Shown here piece by piece: positions 24,553 to 36,658 of a stretch of DNA of 64,000 nt. A model generated the notes under the pieces. It was given only the letters and a program-made list of their open reading frames with translations. It was not told the DNA's origin and made no database searches. The position numbers and the translations under genes are program-made. Each line of letters starts with the position of its first letter. Position 1 is the stretch's first letter. The DNA lies in contig MNCI01004768.1 of the NCBI GenBank assembly GCA_015680685.1, forward strand, positions 63,599 through 127,598, written 5' to 3'. Source of the stretch: Gnetum montanum. Lineage: Eukaryota > Streptophyta > Gnetopsida > Gnetales > Gnetaceae.

Positions 24553-26218
24553 TCATCTTTGATCATTTTCCCATGTTTTCTTTAGTCTTCCTTTTAGTGG
24601 CTTTCCTAGAATTGTGATATAGCAACCTTTTCTTATAGGCTCATTGGTTGATTTTCTTTGCACATGTCCAAACCATCTAAGCCACCATTCTTGTAACTTA
24701 TCTAAAATAGAAGTCATTTCAAGTCTTCCTTTTGATATATGCATTATGTAGTTTATCTCTTCTAGTAACATTTAACACCCATTGAAGCATTCACATTTCT
24801 ACTACCCTTATTTATTATTCATGCTACTTTTGTACTATATAACATTAGCACCATATAACATAGAAAGTCTAGTTATTTGTTTTGTAAAATTTTCTCTTTA
24901 ATTTTATTGGTTTTCTTTTATCACATAGTGCACCACTAGCCTTTCTTTTATTTGACCATCCTACCTAAATTCTATTCTAATATCTTTATCAATTCCACCA
25001 TTTAATTCAAGGATTGATCCTAGGTAATGAAATTGTTTGTAGCAAGGGAGCTTTTTTTATCTTGTATAGTCACGTCTATTTCACCACTATTTATGCTATC
25101 ATTAAAAGGATTCCATATATTCTATCTTACTTCTACAAATTCTCAAATTTTTTGATTCTAAAGCATGTCTCCACTTCTCCATTTTAGCAACAATATTTTC
25201 TTGAGATTCATCCACCAACACATTATCATTTGCAAAGAGCATATACCAAGGGATTTTATCTTATATTTCCTTTGTTAATTCATCTATAATAATAGCAAAT
25301 AAGTACAAGCTAAGGGCAGACCCTTGATGTAGATCTACTATGACTAAAAAATTAGATTTTGTTCCACTAGCTATTCTAATTTTAGTGGTAGCTTCTTCAT
25401 ACATGTCTTGAATTACTTTAATATATTTATCAAGGATGTTTTCCCTTCACAAGATCCACCAAATAATATCTCTATGCACTTTATCATATTCTTGTTCCAA
25501 ATTAACAACAATTATATGTTGATTTTTTCTATGTTTTCTAAATTTTTCTACAATTATCACATCAAAAATATCATCTATAGTAGATCTTCCTAGTATGAAC
25601 CTAAATTGATTTTTTGAGACTATTGATTCAAGTCTAAAACACTATTCTAAGACTCTTTCCCAAAGCTTCATAGTATGGCTTATTAGCTTGATCCCTCTAT
25701 AGTTTGCATAATTATGTACAGCTCCTTTATTTTTGTAAATGAGAATAACAAAGATTTTTCTATAATTGTTTGACATTCTCCATTCTTCAAAATTTTATTA
25801 AATAATTATGTCAGTTAAGAAATTCTTGTATCTCTCAATGCTTTCTAAAATTTTATAAGAATGTTATCTAATCCAATAGCTTTCCTATTTTTCATCTTTA
25901 ATAAGGCTATCTTTTTCATAAAGAAGGAAAGTTTATTAACCAAACCAAAATTTGGTTCTTCTTCTTAAATGCCTCATCTTGGAAATTTTTCTTTTAATAA
26001 TTCTTGAAAATAATTTTTTTCACTTATCCAATGTTTCATTGTTTTTTTTACCAAAATTCTTACAATTTGCTTGATGCATTTGACATTATCAGTGTCCTTA
26101 CATTTTTTGTTTCTATTTTTTTTCCAATTTATAAATAGATTTTTCTCCTTCTTTTTTCCTAATTTCACATAAAAGCTATCCAAGTTCTCATGTTTGGCTT
26201 TGGCTACTACCATAGTTG
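24553..26218 (-). pseudogene. Reverse transcriptase of the RTE-like LINE, broken
   Basis: Read right to left: linker (AKAKHENLDSFYVKLGKKKEKN, 26,200-26,130), fingers with LKMKNRKAIGLDNI (about 25,880), the catalytic motif FAND at 25,225-25,236 within IPWYMLFANDNVLVDE, and the C-terminal LQEWWLRWFGHVQRK to GRLKKTWE at 24,553-24,771. The first catalytic Asp of the usual FADD is Asn. The region between about 25,260 and 25,860 is badly frame-broken. The 5' end is cut by the insertion at 26,224. Confidence 0.8.
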
Positions 26219-26223
26219 CCTCT

Positions 26224-28853
26224 TGTAACACCCCACCCTGCCACACCTAGTCAAGATGAAGTGATGCTAAGATTGATAGTAGTAACACAAAGGAAGCATG
26301 ACAAACTAAGAAATTAGTGGTGCATGAACATACATTAAAAATAAACTACTTGATATAGATATCTTTCATACAATCAAGCTGTACAAAACTCCATGATGAA
26401 CCCAAAACAAAGTATATACATCAATTCATAAAACTTCATGTCTCTACATAAACCAAAAATTTGTACTACTCTCATAGATTGCAAAACATAAACATCATCT
26501 TATACATAAGAGGACAGTAAGGGTCCTATAAATATGAACAGTCCATACTACTATACACAGAAATATACATCAACCAACCCTAAAGATTTTCTCTTTCTCT
26601 TTTCTCTCTCTTAGTGGTCACTTGCATCCCCATGTCTTCCACCTGTAACTAATTAAAGTGAGTATAAAGTGAGTGGGAAGCCTTTACACTTTCCTTGCTA
26701 AATGGTCAACAAGTGCTACACTGGAGGAGAGGAATGGAATACAAGGCAACTTGCATTAGTTGTTAGTCTTGTGCATGCCCAAAGCAACACATGTACATAC
26801 GATATCGCACATAACACTAGAAAAATCATTACTAAAATGAATAGATGGCTATCACATGGTCATAGATATAATCACTATTAAACATAATCAATCATACATC
26901 AGTTGCACCACACCACATACATCTCTACTATCATGCCCATGCCATCATACTTTCTCTATATAATTAAACAACACATGGACCACATAATCATAGATTAATC
27001 ATAAGATATATTATCGATGTTATGACTCACAAATTGATATCATCATATACACATTTTCCATGTGGCCTCTAGCATCTCCACACTCAATGTAGCATGTGAA
27101 ACATTGCCATGAATACTCATAAATAGCCATTTCCTATAGGTCATTTATTAGTCTTTTATTTACCCAACTGATGCTAGGGTCCATTAACCTATGCCCCACA
27201 ACCATTAGCCTTATGAAGGATTTCCTATTAGGATAAACACACCTATGCCACATATCAGTTGTAGGGATGAACACACATATCCTCTTCCACTCTTAAGATG
27301 AGGCATGAGATAGGAGCTTCACTAAGGCATCCTAGTGGGGGTCAATCCATAACAACCTCTAGGATGCCTCATCACCAATTGGCCCACTACCCACCAATGA
27401 CTACTACAAACATTGTTGTGAAAACATATACAAATCTAGACTGGCTTAAGCCAACACATGTTGCAAGCATAATACATCCAAAACAAACACAACATGACCA
27501 CATATATCCACAATTAACAATCACATTTATTCCATGAAAATTTCACACTATAGTCATACCCCTTGAACTATATATAATTTTGTAAAAATGACCACTAATG
27601 TAACCTCCTAGATGATAAATGCCAAAAGAAAAAATAAATTCCACAATTAGAAAATTTGTCACACGGCAACCCCAATGACATTAATTTCACCTCAATTGGA
27701 ATCCTAGAAAAAAGTTAGGTGTATTTAAATTTTAATTAATAAAATAATAAATAATAATATTTAATTACAACCTGTAATAGTTGAAACTCCGAGAAAATTT
27801 TGTGCAAAAAAAACATGCCCATAAAATATAATATTCCAACCTTGCTAGACTCATTAACATCACCTCTAATGTTTCACAAGTTCATAACATTTCATACCTC
27901 ACATATTTATTAATAAATAGTCAGCAATCAAAATTGTAAAATTTTAGGAAATCTACAAAACAATACACCCAAACTCAATCTTTTAACTATCCACCCCATA
28001 TGCCTACATTGCATGATCATATATACTAATCTAGCACAAAAATACAAAGAAAATATAAAGACATCTTAGCAATTAAAATTATTGCTACAAAATGTTTGAA
28101 ACAAGCATGCAATCCTTAAAAATTTGGGCAAACTTTATTTCCATACCCATGTAGATATGACCACAACAATCCCAAATCCCAATTCATAGCAAAGCAAAAT
28201 CCATCTACAAAGCTTAAATTTTAGAAAAAATATTGAAAAGGAAGAAGGGAGAAAAGAAAATCAAAGAAGAATAGCCTCAGGTTTTGTTTTTGTTTCACAA
28301 AATAGGAAAAAAAAAAAAAACAAAAACCCAATTTCTATAGGTGAACGGTTATAGTATGAGGTAGTGGTATAAGAAAACCAAACAAAAACTATGCTTAAAG
28401 CATATACTTAAGAAAAAGCAAGTTTCTTTTCTCACACAACTCACACATCCCATATCATGTGCATAATCTAATTTTACTTTTAACTTTCTCTAAATTGGAA
28501 TAATTTACATAGTTATATTTTAAAATTTCCCCCTTAACTAATGCTTGCATTTCAAACATTAAATCAAAACTTGTTTGAACCTATGAGGGTCATATCAAAC
28601 ACTCTACACATTCACATGCTGACATCATATCCAAGCATCACATAATAGAGCACCACTATTCAAGTGGTATTTAATATTCAAGTATGTAAATACCAACTAC
28701 ATCACCTATCTAACACATTACATAGGGTTAGTGTACATAATCATGTTAGTTACGCATGTAAAGACATCATAATCATAATGTAAAGACTAAAGCATCATAA
28801 TATATAAATCATAATCATATGACCATACTCAATGTCTCGGAAAAGATATAACA
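26224..28853. mobile_element. Solo-LTR-like insertion inside the LINE (2.63 kb)
   Basis: Begins TGTAACACCCC and ends GATATAACA. The LINE reading frame resumes on each side: NRLIYKMTKE on the right (about 28,870) and AKAKHENLDSF on the left (about 26,190). Flanks are CCTCT (26,219-26,223) and CCTCC (28,854-28,858), a 5-bp target duplication with one change. No coding region, primer site or internal repeat pair was seen, so a solo LTR from a large LTR element is the simplest reading. It includes an A14 run near 28,305-28,320. Confidence 0.6.
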
Positions 28854-28858
28854 CCTCC

Positions 28859-29930
28859 TTTGTCATTTTGTATATTAGCCTATTTTTTGGGCTATCAATA
28901 ATTTTTATTGTTTTGGATAGCATGTTGCACTACATCACTCTATCACCATGTCTCCTTTGGGATGTATTTTTTGCCTTTTATTTCACCCAAAATGTTCTTT
29001 CTAATTTTTTAAATGCAACTTTCCATTTGGGCCTAAATTAAATTTGCAAAACAATCCTAATTCCAAGTGCCTTTATGAAGTTCTTTGAATAAGTTGATGT
29101 TATCTTGTTTCAAATTTCACCATTTTATACATTTAGTCCTTTTTTCATGCTATCTTTAAAGCTCTTTATAGCTAAATCCACGATCATTAGTCAATGCTAA
29201 GTTGTAAGACACTATCCAAGTACGACATTGTAGTTTTTACACATGGCATAATCTCTTTTGCATAGTAAGAAATAATGAATTTGCGTTTTGTCCATACCAC
29301 TTTTGTATGTAATTAAATATTTTGTACTCTTCTTGAAATTAGTGTTTGCAATTACAATGTCATGGGCACTTGCAAAATGCAGTAATGAATCCTTTGTATC
29401 ACTGCACTCTCCAAATCCTTGTCCTCCATGAATTGTGTCATATCCCATGTCATAAATTCAACATGACCATTAAAATCCCCTCCAATGAATATGCTTTCTT
29501 GCTAGGGAATTTCTTAAAATGCTTAGTGTATGGAATCCCAACAATCTTGCTTAATTAAATTTCCTAGACTAATTTATGGAGCATATATGTTGATGACACT
29601 GACGCTCTCATTTCCAAGCATAAGTTTGATGCCCATAATTTGATCACCATGATGCTATACTTGTACCAGTTTATCTTTCATAGATTGATCAATGATGATG
29701 CCCACTTCATTTCAGTGATTTTCTTTTCCTAAGTAGAAGAATTTGTAATCTTGGCCTAAATTTTTAGCTCTCTCCTTTCTATCTTTTTTCTTCAAGATAG
29801 ACAATGTAGATTCTTTGTCTTTTCATGGTGTCAATAACTTCAAAGATCTTGTTATTAAGATTGCCAATGTTTCAAGTTGCCTTTCGAAATTTCTATTATT
29901 GTACTTGGTTTTTTACACCTATCCTTGAGG
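28859..29930 (-). pseudogene. Endonuclease (APE-like) part of the RTE-like LINE, broken
   Basis: The clearest open part is 29,212-29,448: a DTIHGGQGFGE stretch, then LLHFASAHDIVIANTNFKKS, followed by YKSGMDKTQIHYFLLCKRD. These are the standard APE-endonuclease motifs of RTE-type LINEs. Further right (about 29,590-29,720) are VGIIIDQS, IKLMLGNE and VSVINIYAP in shifting frames. Between 28,859 and 29,210 the EN-RT linker is only faintly readable. Confidence 0.75.
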
Positions 29931-30790
29931 TGAGAACCCTTGTTTACTTTTCACAACATCTGGGTGATGATATTGCATGTCATTTCTGAAGGGCGCCCTA
30001 GCAAATTCTTACCCATTTTCTATAGCAATCGAGCCCTATGATTGCTTCACATCACTTTTGAAAAATGCCCTAGCACCTCCAAAATCTTAAAAAGAACTCA
30101 TCCATGAGATTTGTCAAGGCTTTATATAGCCAACTGCCAATGTGATGGTAACCCTCCTCTTTTCATATCCAAGATTAGGACTAGCATTGGTAAAGTTTAT
30201 TTAAATATACATGTGATCAACAAAATGCATTGATAGATGATAAGGAGAAGTTATGGTTATGAATGGTGGCAACCTTAAATTTTCTTTCAAACAAAAACTA
30301 TTTCTAACAAGCAAATCATGATTAGTTGCATAAGGCTTTGGTGGTGTTTCCTTCTCTCTTTTTTTTTTTTTCTCATAATGAAATTATGATGGACTGAGGT
30401 GCACCCTACCCAGATGGTGCTTTGTGCTTTAGGTTAGGTTTCTTATTTTTGAAAACGTGCAGGTGAGGCAGTCAAAGTTAGTACTGGCAATAACGTGACA
30501 GGAAACCCGACCTAAATAACAACTCGCATACGTACCTTGCTTCAGTAAAAACGTTACAAAATTTATAACAATGCAATTACGTTTCCATTCTTTCTGCAAC
30601 CATGACGTCTCCGTTAAGTTACCATGTATTAAATATAATGTATTAAATATATTTATTTTATCATTAACTCTGAGACAAGGTCCAATAGATGATCGGAGGG
30701 CCAATTCTCGTACACAGGATTACACGTCGTCGTCGCAACTTGCGTGTATTCTGGTATATGGCAAATTATTTATCCAGGCTGATATTTTCC

Positions 30791-31056
30791 TGATTCTCTT
30801 AAGAAAGGTAGAAATTTCGTCTCAAATTTTAAAGGTGTGTTTAGGTCACCGACAGACCCATTACCTCTGTTTTCTCCTCCTGATTCTCTTAGGAATTTAA
30901 GAAAGGTAGAAATCTCGTCTCAAATTTTAAAGGTGTGTTTAGGTCACCGACAGAACCATTACCTCTGTTTTCTCCTCTTGATCCCTTAAGAATTTAGAAA
31001 AGGTAGAAACTTCATCTCAAATGCCACCGAGGGAACCATTAGCTCTGTGTTTTCTA
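30791..31056. repeat. Tandem repeat, ~2.8 copies of 90-98 bp, upstream of laccase
   Basis: Units start at 30,791, 30,881 and 30,979 (TGATTCTCTTAAG-like) and share GAAAGGTAGAAATYTCGTCTC and GTTTAGGTCACCGACAGA. The second unit has about 9 extra bases; the third lacks its middle. The 3' edge is about 935 bp before the start codon. Confidence 0.9.
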
Positions 31057-31382
31057 TCCTTTATTGGCCAAGAGCTGGAGGAAAGCAAAAAAAAAAAATA
31101 AAGTGTTACCCTCCAATAATTCTCTACTAACCTGAAAAATGGGGAGAAGAAACAAAAGTCAAACTTGGCTTGTCTTCTCAACGTCGATATCTACTCGTCC
31201 AGGTTATACGTAAACTGTATAGAATCTACCAATATTAAAACAGGGGATCTTTAGGAAACTTGCACTATGGGAAATCCCAAAATATCATGGTCAGAGGAAG
31301 GTTTAAACGTGATTGGTTTAGAGTTCCGTAAGACATTCCCAATGGCTGTGTCCAACATTTTTAAGGTTCGGAGACGTGCCCT

Positions 31383-31471
31383 GTACTCCTTGCCTCGCTG
31401 TGTTTGTGTTGGTCTACTCCTTGTCGCTGTGTTTGTGTTGGTCTACTCCTTGCCCCACTGTGTTTGTGTTG
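31383..31471. repeat. Minisatellite, 3 copies of ~29-31 bp
   Basis: Three units of TACTCCTTG(cc)..CTGTGTTTGTGTTGGTC. It lies about 520 bp upstream of the laccase start codon. Confidence 0.9.
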
Positions 31472-31878
31472 GTCTGGATTGTTTTGAGTAAAATAATCTG
31501 ATAGCCCTTTTGATCTTTGGCATATTAACTATGCATCAAATGAATCTGATTCTTGGAAGCGAGGAATCAAAAATCCTGAGGAGGGGGGACAAATTTGCAA
31601 CTAGAGACGTGAATTACCAAATATTTTTATTTTTTTCATATTTTACTTTTATTAAATTTAAATTAAAAATTTGGCAGAGAATCTTACGCACTTCCTTCCA
31701 TATCTAAAACCCACTGTTCATAAAAATTTTATCAAATTCGTGAATCCCCTGCGCATAGCCTACCAACCATAAAACGTGACAAACTCCTTTGAACAAAAAA
31801 AAAGCACACAAAACAAATGAATTCAACATAGAAGTCTTTGTCTCAAATCGTAACCACGGCTCTGCCGCTCTGAAACAT

Positions 31879-31889
31879 AGTATATATAT
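31879..31889 (+). promoter_or_regulatory. TATA box of the laccase gene
   Basis: AGTATATATATG sits about 100 bp before the chosen ATG at 31,991, a normal plant TATA distance if transcription starts near 31,915. An in-frame ATG at 31,895 lies only 6 bp beyond the TATA box and so is probably outside the transcript. Confidence 0.6.
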
Positions 31890-31990
31890 GAAGAATGGAT
31901 TTCGTTGTTCCAGACTCATCAGTGTTTTGCGACTTTTGCCTGAACCGACAGGACGTGCTGATAGAAACGAAATTTGGCGCACAATATACA

Positions 31991-34900
31991 ATGAAGAACC
32001 TGAAACTTGCAGTTGCGATTGTTGTATTCGCCGTCCTTCATGGAGTTGCCTCGGCTGCCCATAATTCAGGAGGCGTAGTTCGAAATTATGAGTTTGTTGT
32101 AAGTAATGTATTGTCATGTCGTGTTTACAGATTGAATCGAGTTGATTTGATAATTTAGGTGCATGTTTCATTGTGTTGCAATTTAGATGTTTTTATCAAT
32201 TTTTATGTGTATTGTATGAACTTACCACATGGCTGTTTCATGACTTTTTTCGTCAGCTCTCAGCCATAAACGTGACCAGGCTCTGCGCCAGCAATAAAAT
32301 TATCGTTGTGAATGGAAAGTTCCCTGGACCGACGGTGCGCGTAAACAACGGAGACACCGTGATCGTCAAAGTCATCAACAACAGCACCCGCAACGCCACC
32401 ATTCACTGGTTCGGAAATTCAACCTTGCTTCAATTATTCTGAAATAATACTGATAATAGATACCGATACTATGTACAGCTATGTAGACAGCAGATTCCTT
32501 CTGAATTATGGTCAGGTGCTTGTATCTGAGATTGTAAATTTGCTTGAGACTGAACCTGAGCCTACATACATTCAAGAAAAGAGGTTAAGCTTTGGCTAAC
32601 CATTGGCCTTTTAAGACACAAAGCACAAGGATCATTCAGAGCCTCGATGCTTATTTAATGGGATACTGAAAGGCCAATGAATGAGAGAAAGCTGAACCTT
32701 TTGTTATAGCTATGCCCAGGCCTAAACCTACATCTCCCGATTTTAAAAACAAGTGATCTTTCTTTTACAATTTGCAGGCATGGTGTTAGGCAGATGCGCA
32801 ACGGCTGGGCAGATGGACCAGAACACATTACACAGTGCGCAATCCAGCCCGGGGGTAGCTACACTTACAACTTCACCATCACAGATCAGGAAGGAACACT
32901 CTGGTGGCACGCCCACAGCTCTTGGCTCAGAGCCACTGTATACGGGGCCCTCATAATCCATCCCAAGCCCGGCACCTCACTTCCCTACACCAAGCCTGAC
33001 TCTGAACAAACTCTGCTTCTAGGTAAGGAAAATATGAGCTAGTATTGTGGGATTGTTCAATCAGATGTGGCCGTGTTGCTTGTTTAAAAAGTGTTCAAGG
33101 AAAATACGAGCTAGTTTCATCAGATAATATCTTGGCCAAAAGAACTGTGAATATGATTTGGCGGTGGTATTGCAGGAGAATACTATAAGACGGATCCCAT
33201 CGACATCATCAACAATGCAATCAGAACAGGAGCAGCTCCTAACGCCTCCAACAGCCTCACAATCAATGCTCAGCCCGGCGACTTGCTGCCGTGTTCTAAT
33301 TCAAGTAAATCCCCGACGCTTTAAATTTATACTTTCATGAAAATCAATCGGTCAACTCATGTAGTTTTTTTAAGGATTCTGTGATGGGATACTGGTACTG
33401 CCTTAATTCTATTTTTATATTTTTTATTTAATCCAGTGGTTAAAAGTTAGAAAATGTATCAGGTCGAGATGTTTTAAGGATCATAGTGGAACGACTTGCC
33501 AACTCAGATTTAAAAGTCAGAAAAATTATATTTAAAACTATTGATTTGACATGAAGCTGGTTATAAAAGTCATGCTGACTCAATCAGGCCGACAAAAATT
33601 CTAATTGGATAGTTAATCATTGAACCGGCCCTCTATCGCGGACTTGAAAACTTAACAGCTAATCAGAACATTGATACCACGTAACGGAACTGAACTCCTT
33701 TAAATCAGGGGACTTCTTAGCCTTGAATGTTGACTGTCATAAATTCTTGTTTGCATTTCAGGTACGTTCAGGTTTAAAGTGACAAAGGGCGAGAAAGTTC
33801 TGGTCCGAGTGATCAACGCCGGCATGAACACGGACATGTTCTTCGCAGTGGCCAACCACACTCTGAAGGTTGTAGGGGCAGACGCCAACTACGTAAAGCC
33901 CTTCAAAACCAGTTACATAATCCTCGGCCCCGGCCAGACCACGGACGTTCTGCTAACCGCTAACCGTCGCCCATGCGGCCGCTACTACGCCGCGGCCTAC
34001 GCCTACATCAGCGCTGCCGGCACTCCTTTCGGCAACACAACCACGACTGCCATCCTGGAATACTCCTGCACTGAATCAGCATCCTCGGCCGCGTCTCCGG
34101 TGTTCCCGGTTCTTCCGGCGCGCAACGACAGTGACGCCGTCGACCGATTCAGTCACCGCCTGCGCAGCCGGCACGGATCCGACACCCTGCCCCGTCACGT
34201 GGACGTCCGTCTGTTCTACACCGTCAACGTCGGGGTAACTGCATGTCCAGTCAACGCCACGTGCGCCGGTCCCTTCGGCCAGAAATTCGCGGCGAGCATG
34301 AACAACTACTCCTTCGCTATGCCCAACACGGCGGTGCTCCAGGCTCATTACTACAACATCTCCGGCGTCTACACCACCGATTTTCCTGACACCCCGCCGC
34401 TGGTTTTCAACTACACCAGTAGCAATTTATCAAGAAGCCTGGATTTCACTACCAGAGCTACCAAAACCAGGGTTCTGAAGTACAACTCCAGCGTGGAGCT
34501 AGTTTTGCAGGGGACTTCTCTTCTGGCAGGCGAGAGCCACCCGATACATCTGCATGGTTACAATTTCTTCGTGGTTGCCACCGGCAGCGGCAACTATAAT
34601 TCCAGCCGTGACACTGCCAAGTACAATTTGAAGGATCCGCCCATCCGGAATACTGTTAACGTTCCCGTCCTCGGCTGGGCTGTCATCAGGTTCATCGCGA
34701 ACAATCCAGGTCTGCTGTTTAATGCATTATGGTTTGCTATTCATTTACAATTTCTTGCTCTCATCATTTATCATGTTTTCTACGATCTTTTTAATTTCCT
34801 TCCTTCATATTGTGATTTGACAACCCTTTCTATGTGATTTCTTTGCACATGTTCGAAACAAAAGGAGATTAGTGTAATAATATTGAAACCGAAACCGTAA

Positions 34901-35651
34901 ACAGGGTATTTTACTAGCTCAAAATCTAAAGAGTCTATTGAATAGAGTTTACATATATCTTGTTGAGTGATTCAATAAAATGATTCTATTTAATCCTTTA
35001 AAAAATGTGTACCAATCAAGAAGAATATGGTCCTCATCTTTAAGGTCATGACAAAGACAAAGTACTCAGGCGTACTCCTTTTTAGGAATGTTTGTCCATC
35101 TTCTAGATTCATTATGAGTCCATAAGAACACAAACTGATTTTGCTTATCACATATCATAGCCTTAAAAGTATTTGACTTAATGGATGAACTGTACCTATT
35201 AACTGCTTATTATCAAATATAGGAGATTGTGAGGTAAATTTTCCTTTTGTTATCTGGATTTGACCAAAAACAGTAAAAGATTGTGAGGTTTTACAATTAC
35301 TTCCACCCTCATCAAAACTTATGTTCTATTTACTAAGCAAATTTAAACCTTGACAAACTCTTCTACAGTTTCTATTTAAACAGGAGGCATTTTTACTGCA
35401 CTACACTCACAACATTTACACGAAAGAACATACATTTAGCGCTATATGAAAGAATATACTTTACTCTTATCCTGTTTTCTTGTCTGTTAATGATTTGTTT
35501 TGTTGTCTTTTACATTTCAGGGGCGTGGATCTTGCACTGCCATTTGGACGCACACATCGCGGTGGGACTGGCCACGGTTTTCATTGTGGAGGACGGACCG
35601 ACGGCCGACACCAAAGTTATTCCACCGCCTGCAGATCTGCCCAAGTGCTGA
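31991..35651 (+). CDS. Laccase (plant multicopper oxidase), six exons, intact
   Basis: Exons: 31,991-32,098; 32,257-32,408; 32,778-33,022; 33,176-33,304; 33,762-34,709; 35,521-35,651 (1,713 bp, 570 aa; plant laccases are usually 550-590). Introns obey GT-AG. Residues 1-22 form a signal peptide, so the product should be secreted to the cell wall. Copper ligands are complete: HWH (86-88), HAH (131-133), HPIHLH (471-476), HCHLDAH (533-539). Axial residue is Leu544, as in many plant laccases. About 16 N-glycosylation sequons. The family oxidises monolignols and other phenolics using O2; a role in lignin or flavonoid polymerisation is inference. I chose ATG 31,991 over the in-frame ATG at 31,895 because it gives the signal peptide directly and the other abuts the TATA box. 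Donor sites of introns 2 (GTTCGG) and 5 (GTCTGC) are weak. It is the only intact gene here, GC-richer than its surroundings. Confidence 0.93.
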
Positions 35652-36653
35652 GGCTGAGATGCACAGCTACTGCTTCATTTCTCTGCTTATTCTTTCATTT
35701 CTCCGCCTTACCTTTGAACTTTCACTACGTCATGATTAAAATTGCTTCCGTCCGCTCCCTCTAATCAGCTGCACAACTTATTTTTAACTTTGAATTCCAA
35801 CCTTCATCGTGGTTTCACTCAGAATTTTTAATTGTAAAACATCGTCTTCATGAAAATGTGATATGTTCAATTTCAGATGTAATAAAGCTTTTATTTTAAT
35901 TTTTAAAATGATTATTTTAACTGAATTTTAATAACGGGTATAACTGGTTCAAAAACACTTGTATATAACATAATACATTGATCATATAAATTCTGGAACT
36001 GTGCAGATAACGTTAACCTTAATGAATATGATATTTATAACGAGTTAGAAACTCATAAATTTAATGGTTTTTTAGTATGTTTATAATGATTACGGTTTGC
36101 TATGGTTTTCCCCCTTTTTAATTTTATAGTTGAACAAAAAATTTAATAAAGCACCATCTTAAGGTGCATATAGCTAACTTTGAAGATATTAAAACTTTTT
36201 CAGTTACATGTTAAGCATGTAGCAATGAAGTTATAATGATTAAAGTAACTTTTAAATTATATAAAAATGTCAATTAAAGTTGTAAATTTAAGTTGAACTA
36301 TCTTCAGGTCTATACTCTTTTTAGGAACACATCTCTAAAATTAAAAATTGTATTTGTTCGTGGACTAGAAAAGATTTATTTGCCAAATAGTACATCTATC
36401 TCATGGAAAATAAATATAGACTCAACAAAGTGGCTAAGCACCCCTAAATGTAGTATTATACTTTGATTGTGGATATTTAGTTAAAAGATAATTAAGAAAA
36501 TATATTGCTCATCCTCAAGTACTCATGACCAATATAGACTAGATGTGCACTCTTCTCTAGGTAGGTTATTTGATCTTCTAGTTTTTAGTCTAAGTTGCAA
36601 GATCTAAGTAGGATTCTAGTTGTAAGATAGCAAACTTCTAAATCTAGTTGATT
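35652..36653 (+). other. Laccase 3' UTR and downstream intergenic DNA
   Basis: A canonical AATAAA lies at 35,881-35,886, about 230 bp after the stop codon, preceded by a GATATGTTCAATTTCAGATG stretch, and is the likely poly(A) signal. From about 35,900 to the target duplication of element D the sequence is AT-rich and holds nothing I recognise. Confidence 0.6.
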
Positions 36654-36658
36654 ACCTC

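Larger units (their letters stand above)
24294..30198 (-). mobile_element. LINE (RTE-like) on the minus strand, interrupted
   Basis: Endonuclease (29,212-29,930) and reverse transcriptase (24,553-26,218) parts of one non-LTR retrotransposon lie in the same orientation, separated by a 2.63-kb insertion. A 28-bp direct repeat occurs at 24,266-24,293 and 30,199-30,226, with a short T run at the left (the poly(A) side of a minus-strand LINE), so these are the likely target duplications. The RT wording (LKMKNRKAIGLDN, IPWYMLFAND, LRWFGHVQRK, GRLKKTWE) matches the RTE-type LINEs of plants. The element is dead: many stops and frameshifts. Confidence 0.75.
30227..31876. other. Upstream region of the laccase gene
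   Basis: About 1.65 kb between the LINE and the laccase core promoter. No gene recognised. It contains two tandem-repeat blocks (30,791-31,056 and 31,383-31,471) listed separately, poly-T near 30,360 and poly-A near 31,089. Base composition is more balanced than in the transposon regions. Confidence 0.6.

Noticed and set aside
28832-29041. Plus-strand 69-codon hydrophobic open frame read as a small membrane protein
   Set aside because: Antisense of the LINE endonuclease-RT linker; hydrophobicity follows from the AT-rich complement of Lys/Asn codons.
31895-31990. N-terminal extension of laccase by 32 residues from the in-frame ATG at 31,895
   Set aside because: It would place the start 6 bp after the TATA box and bury the signal peptide behind a charged stretch.
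34076-34348. Minus-strand open frame inside laccase exon 5
   Set aside because: Shadow of the GC-rich laccase coding exon; no features of its own.
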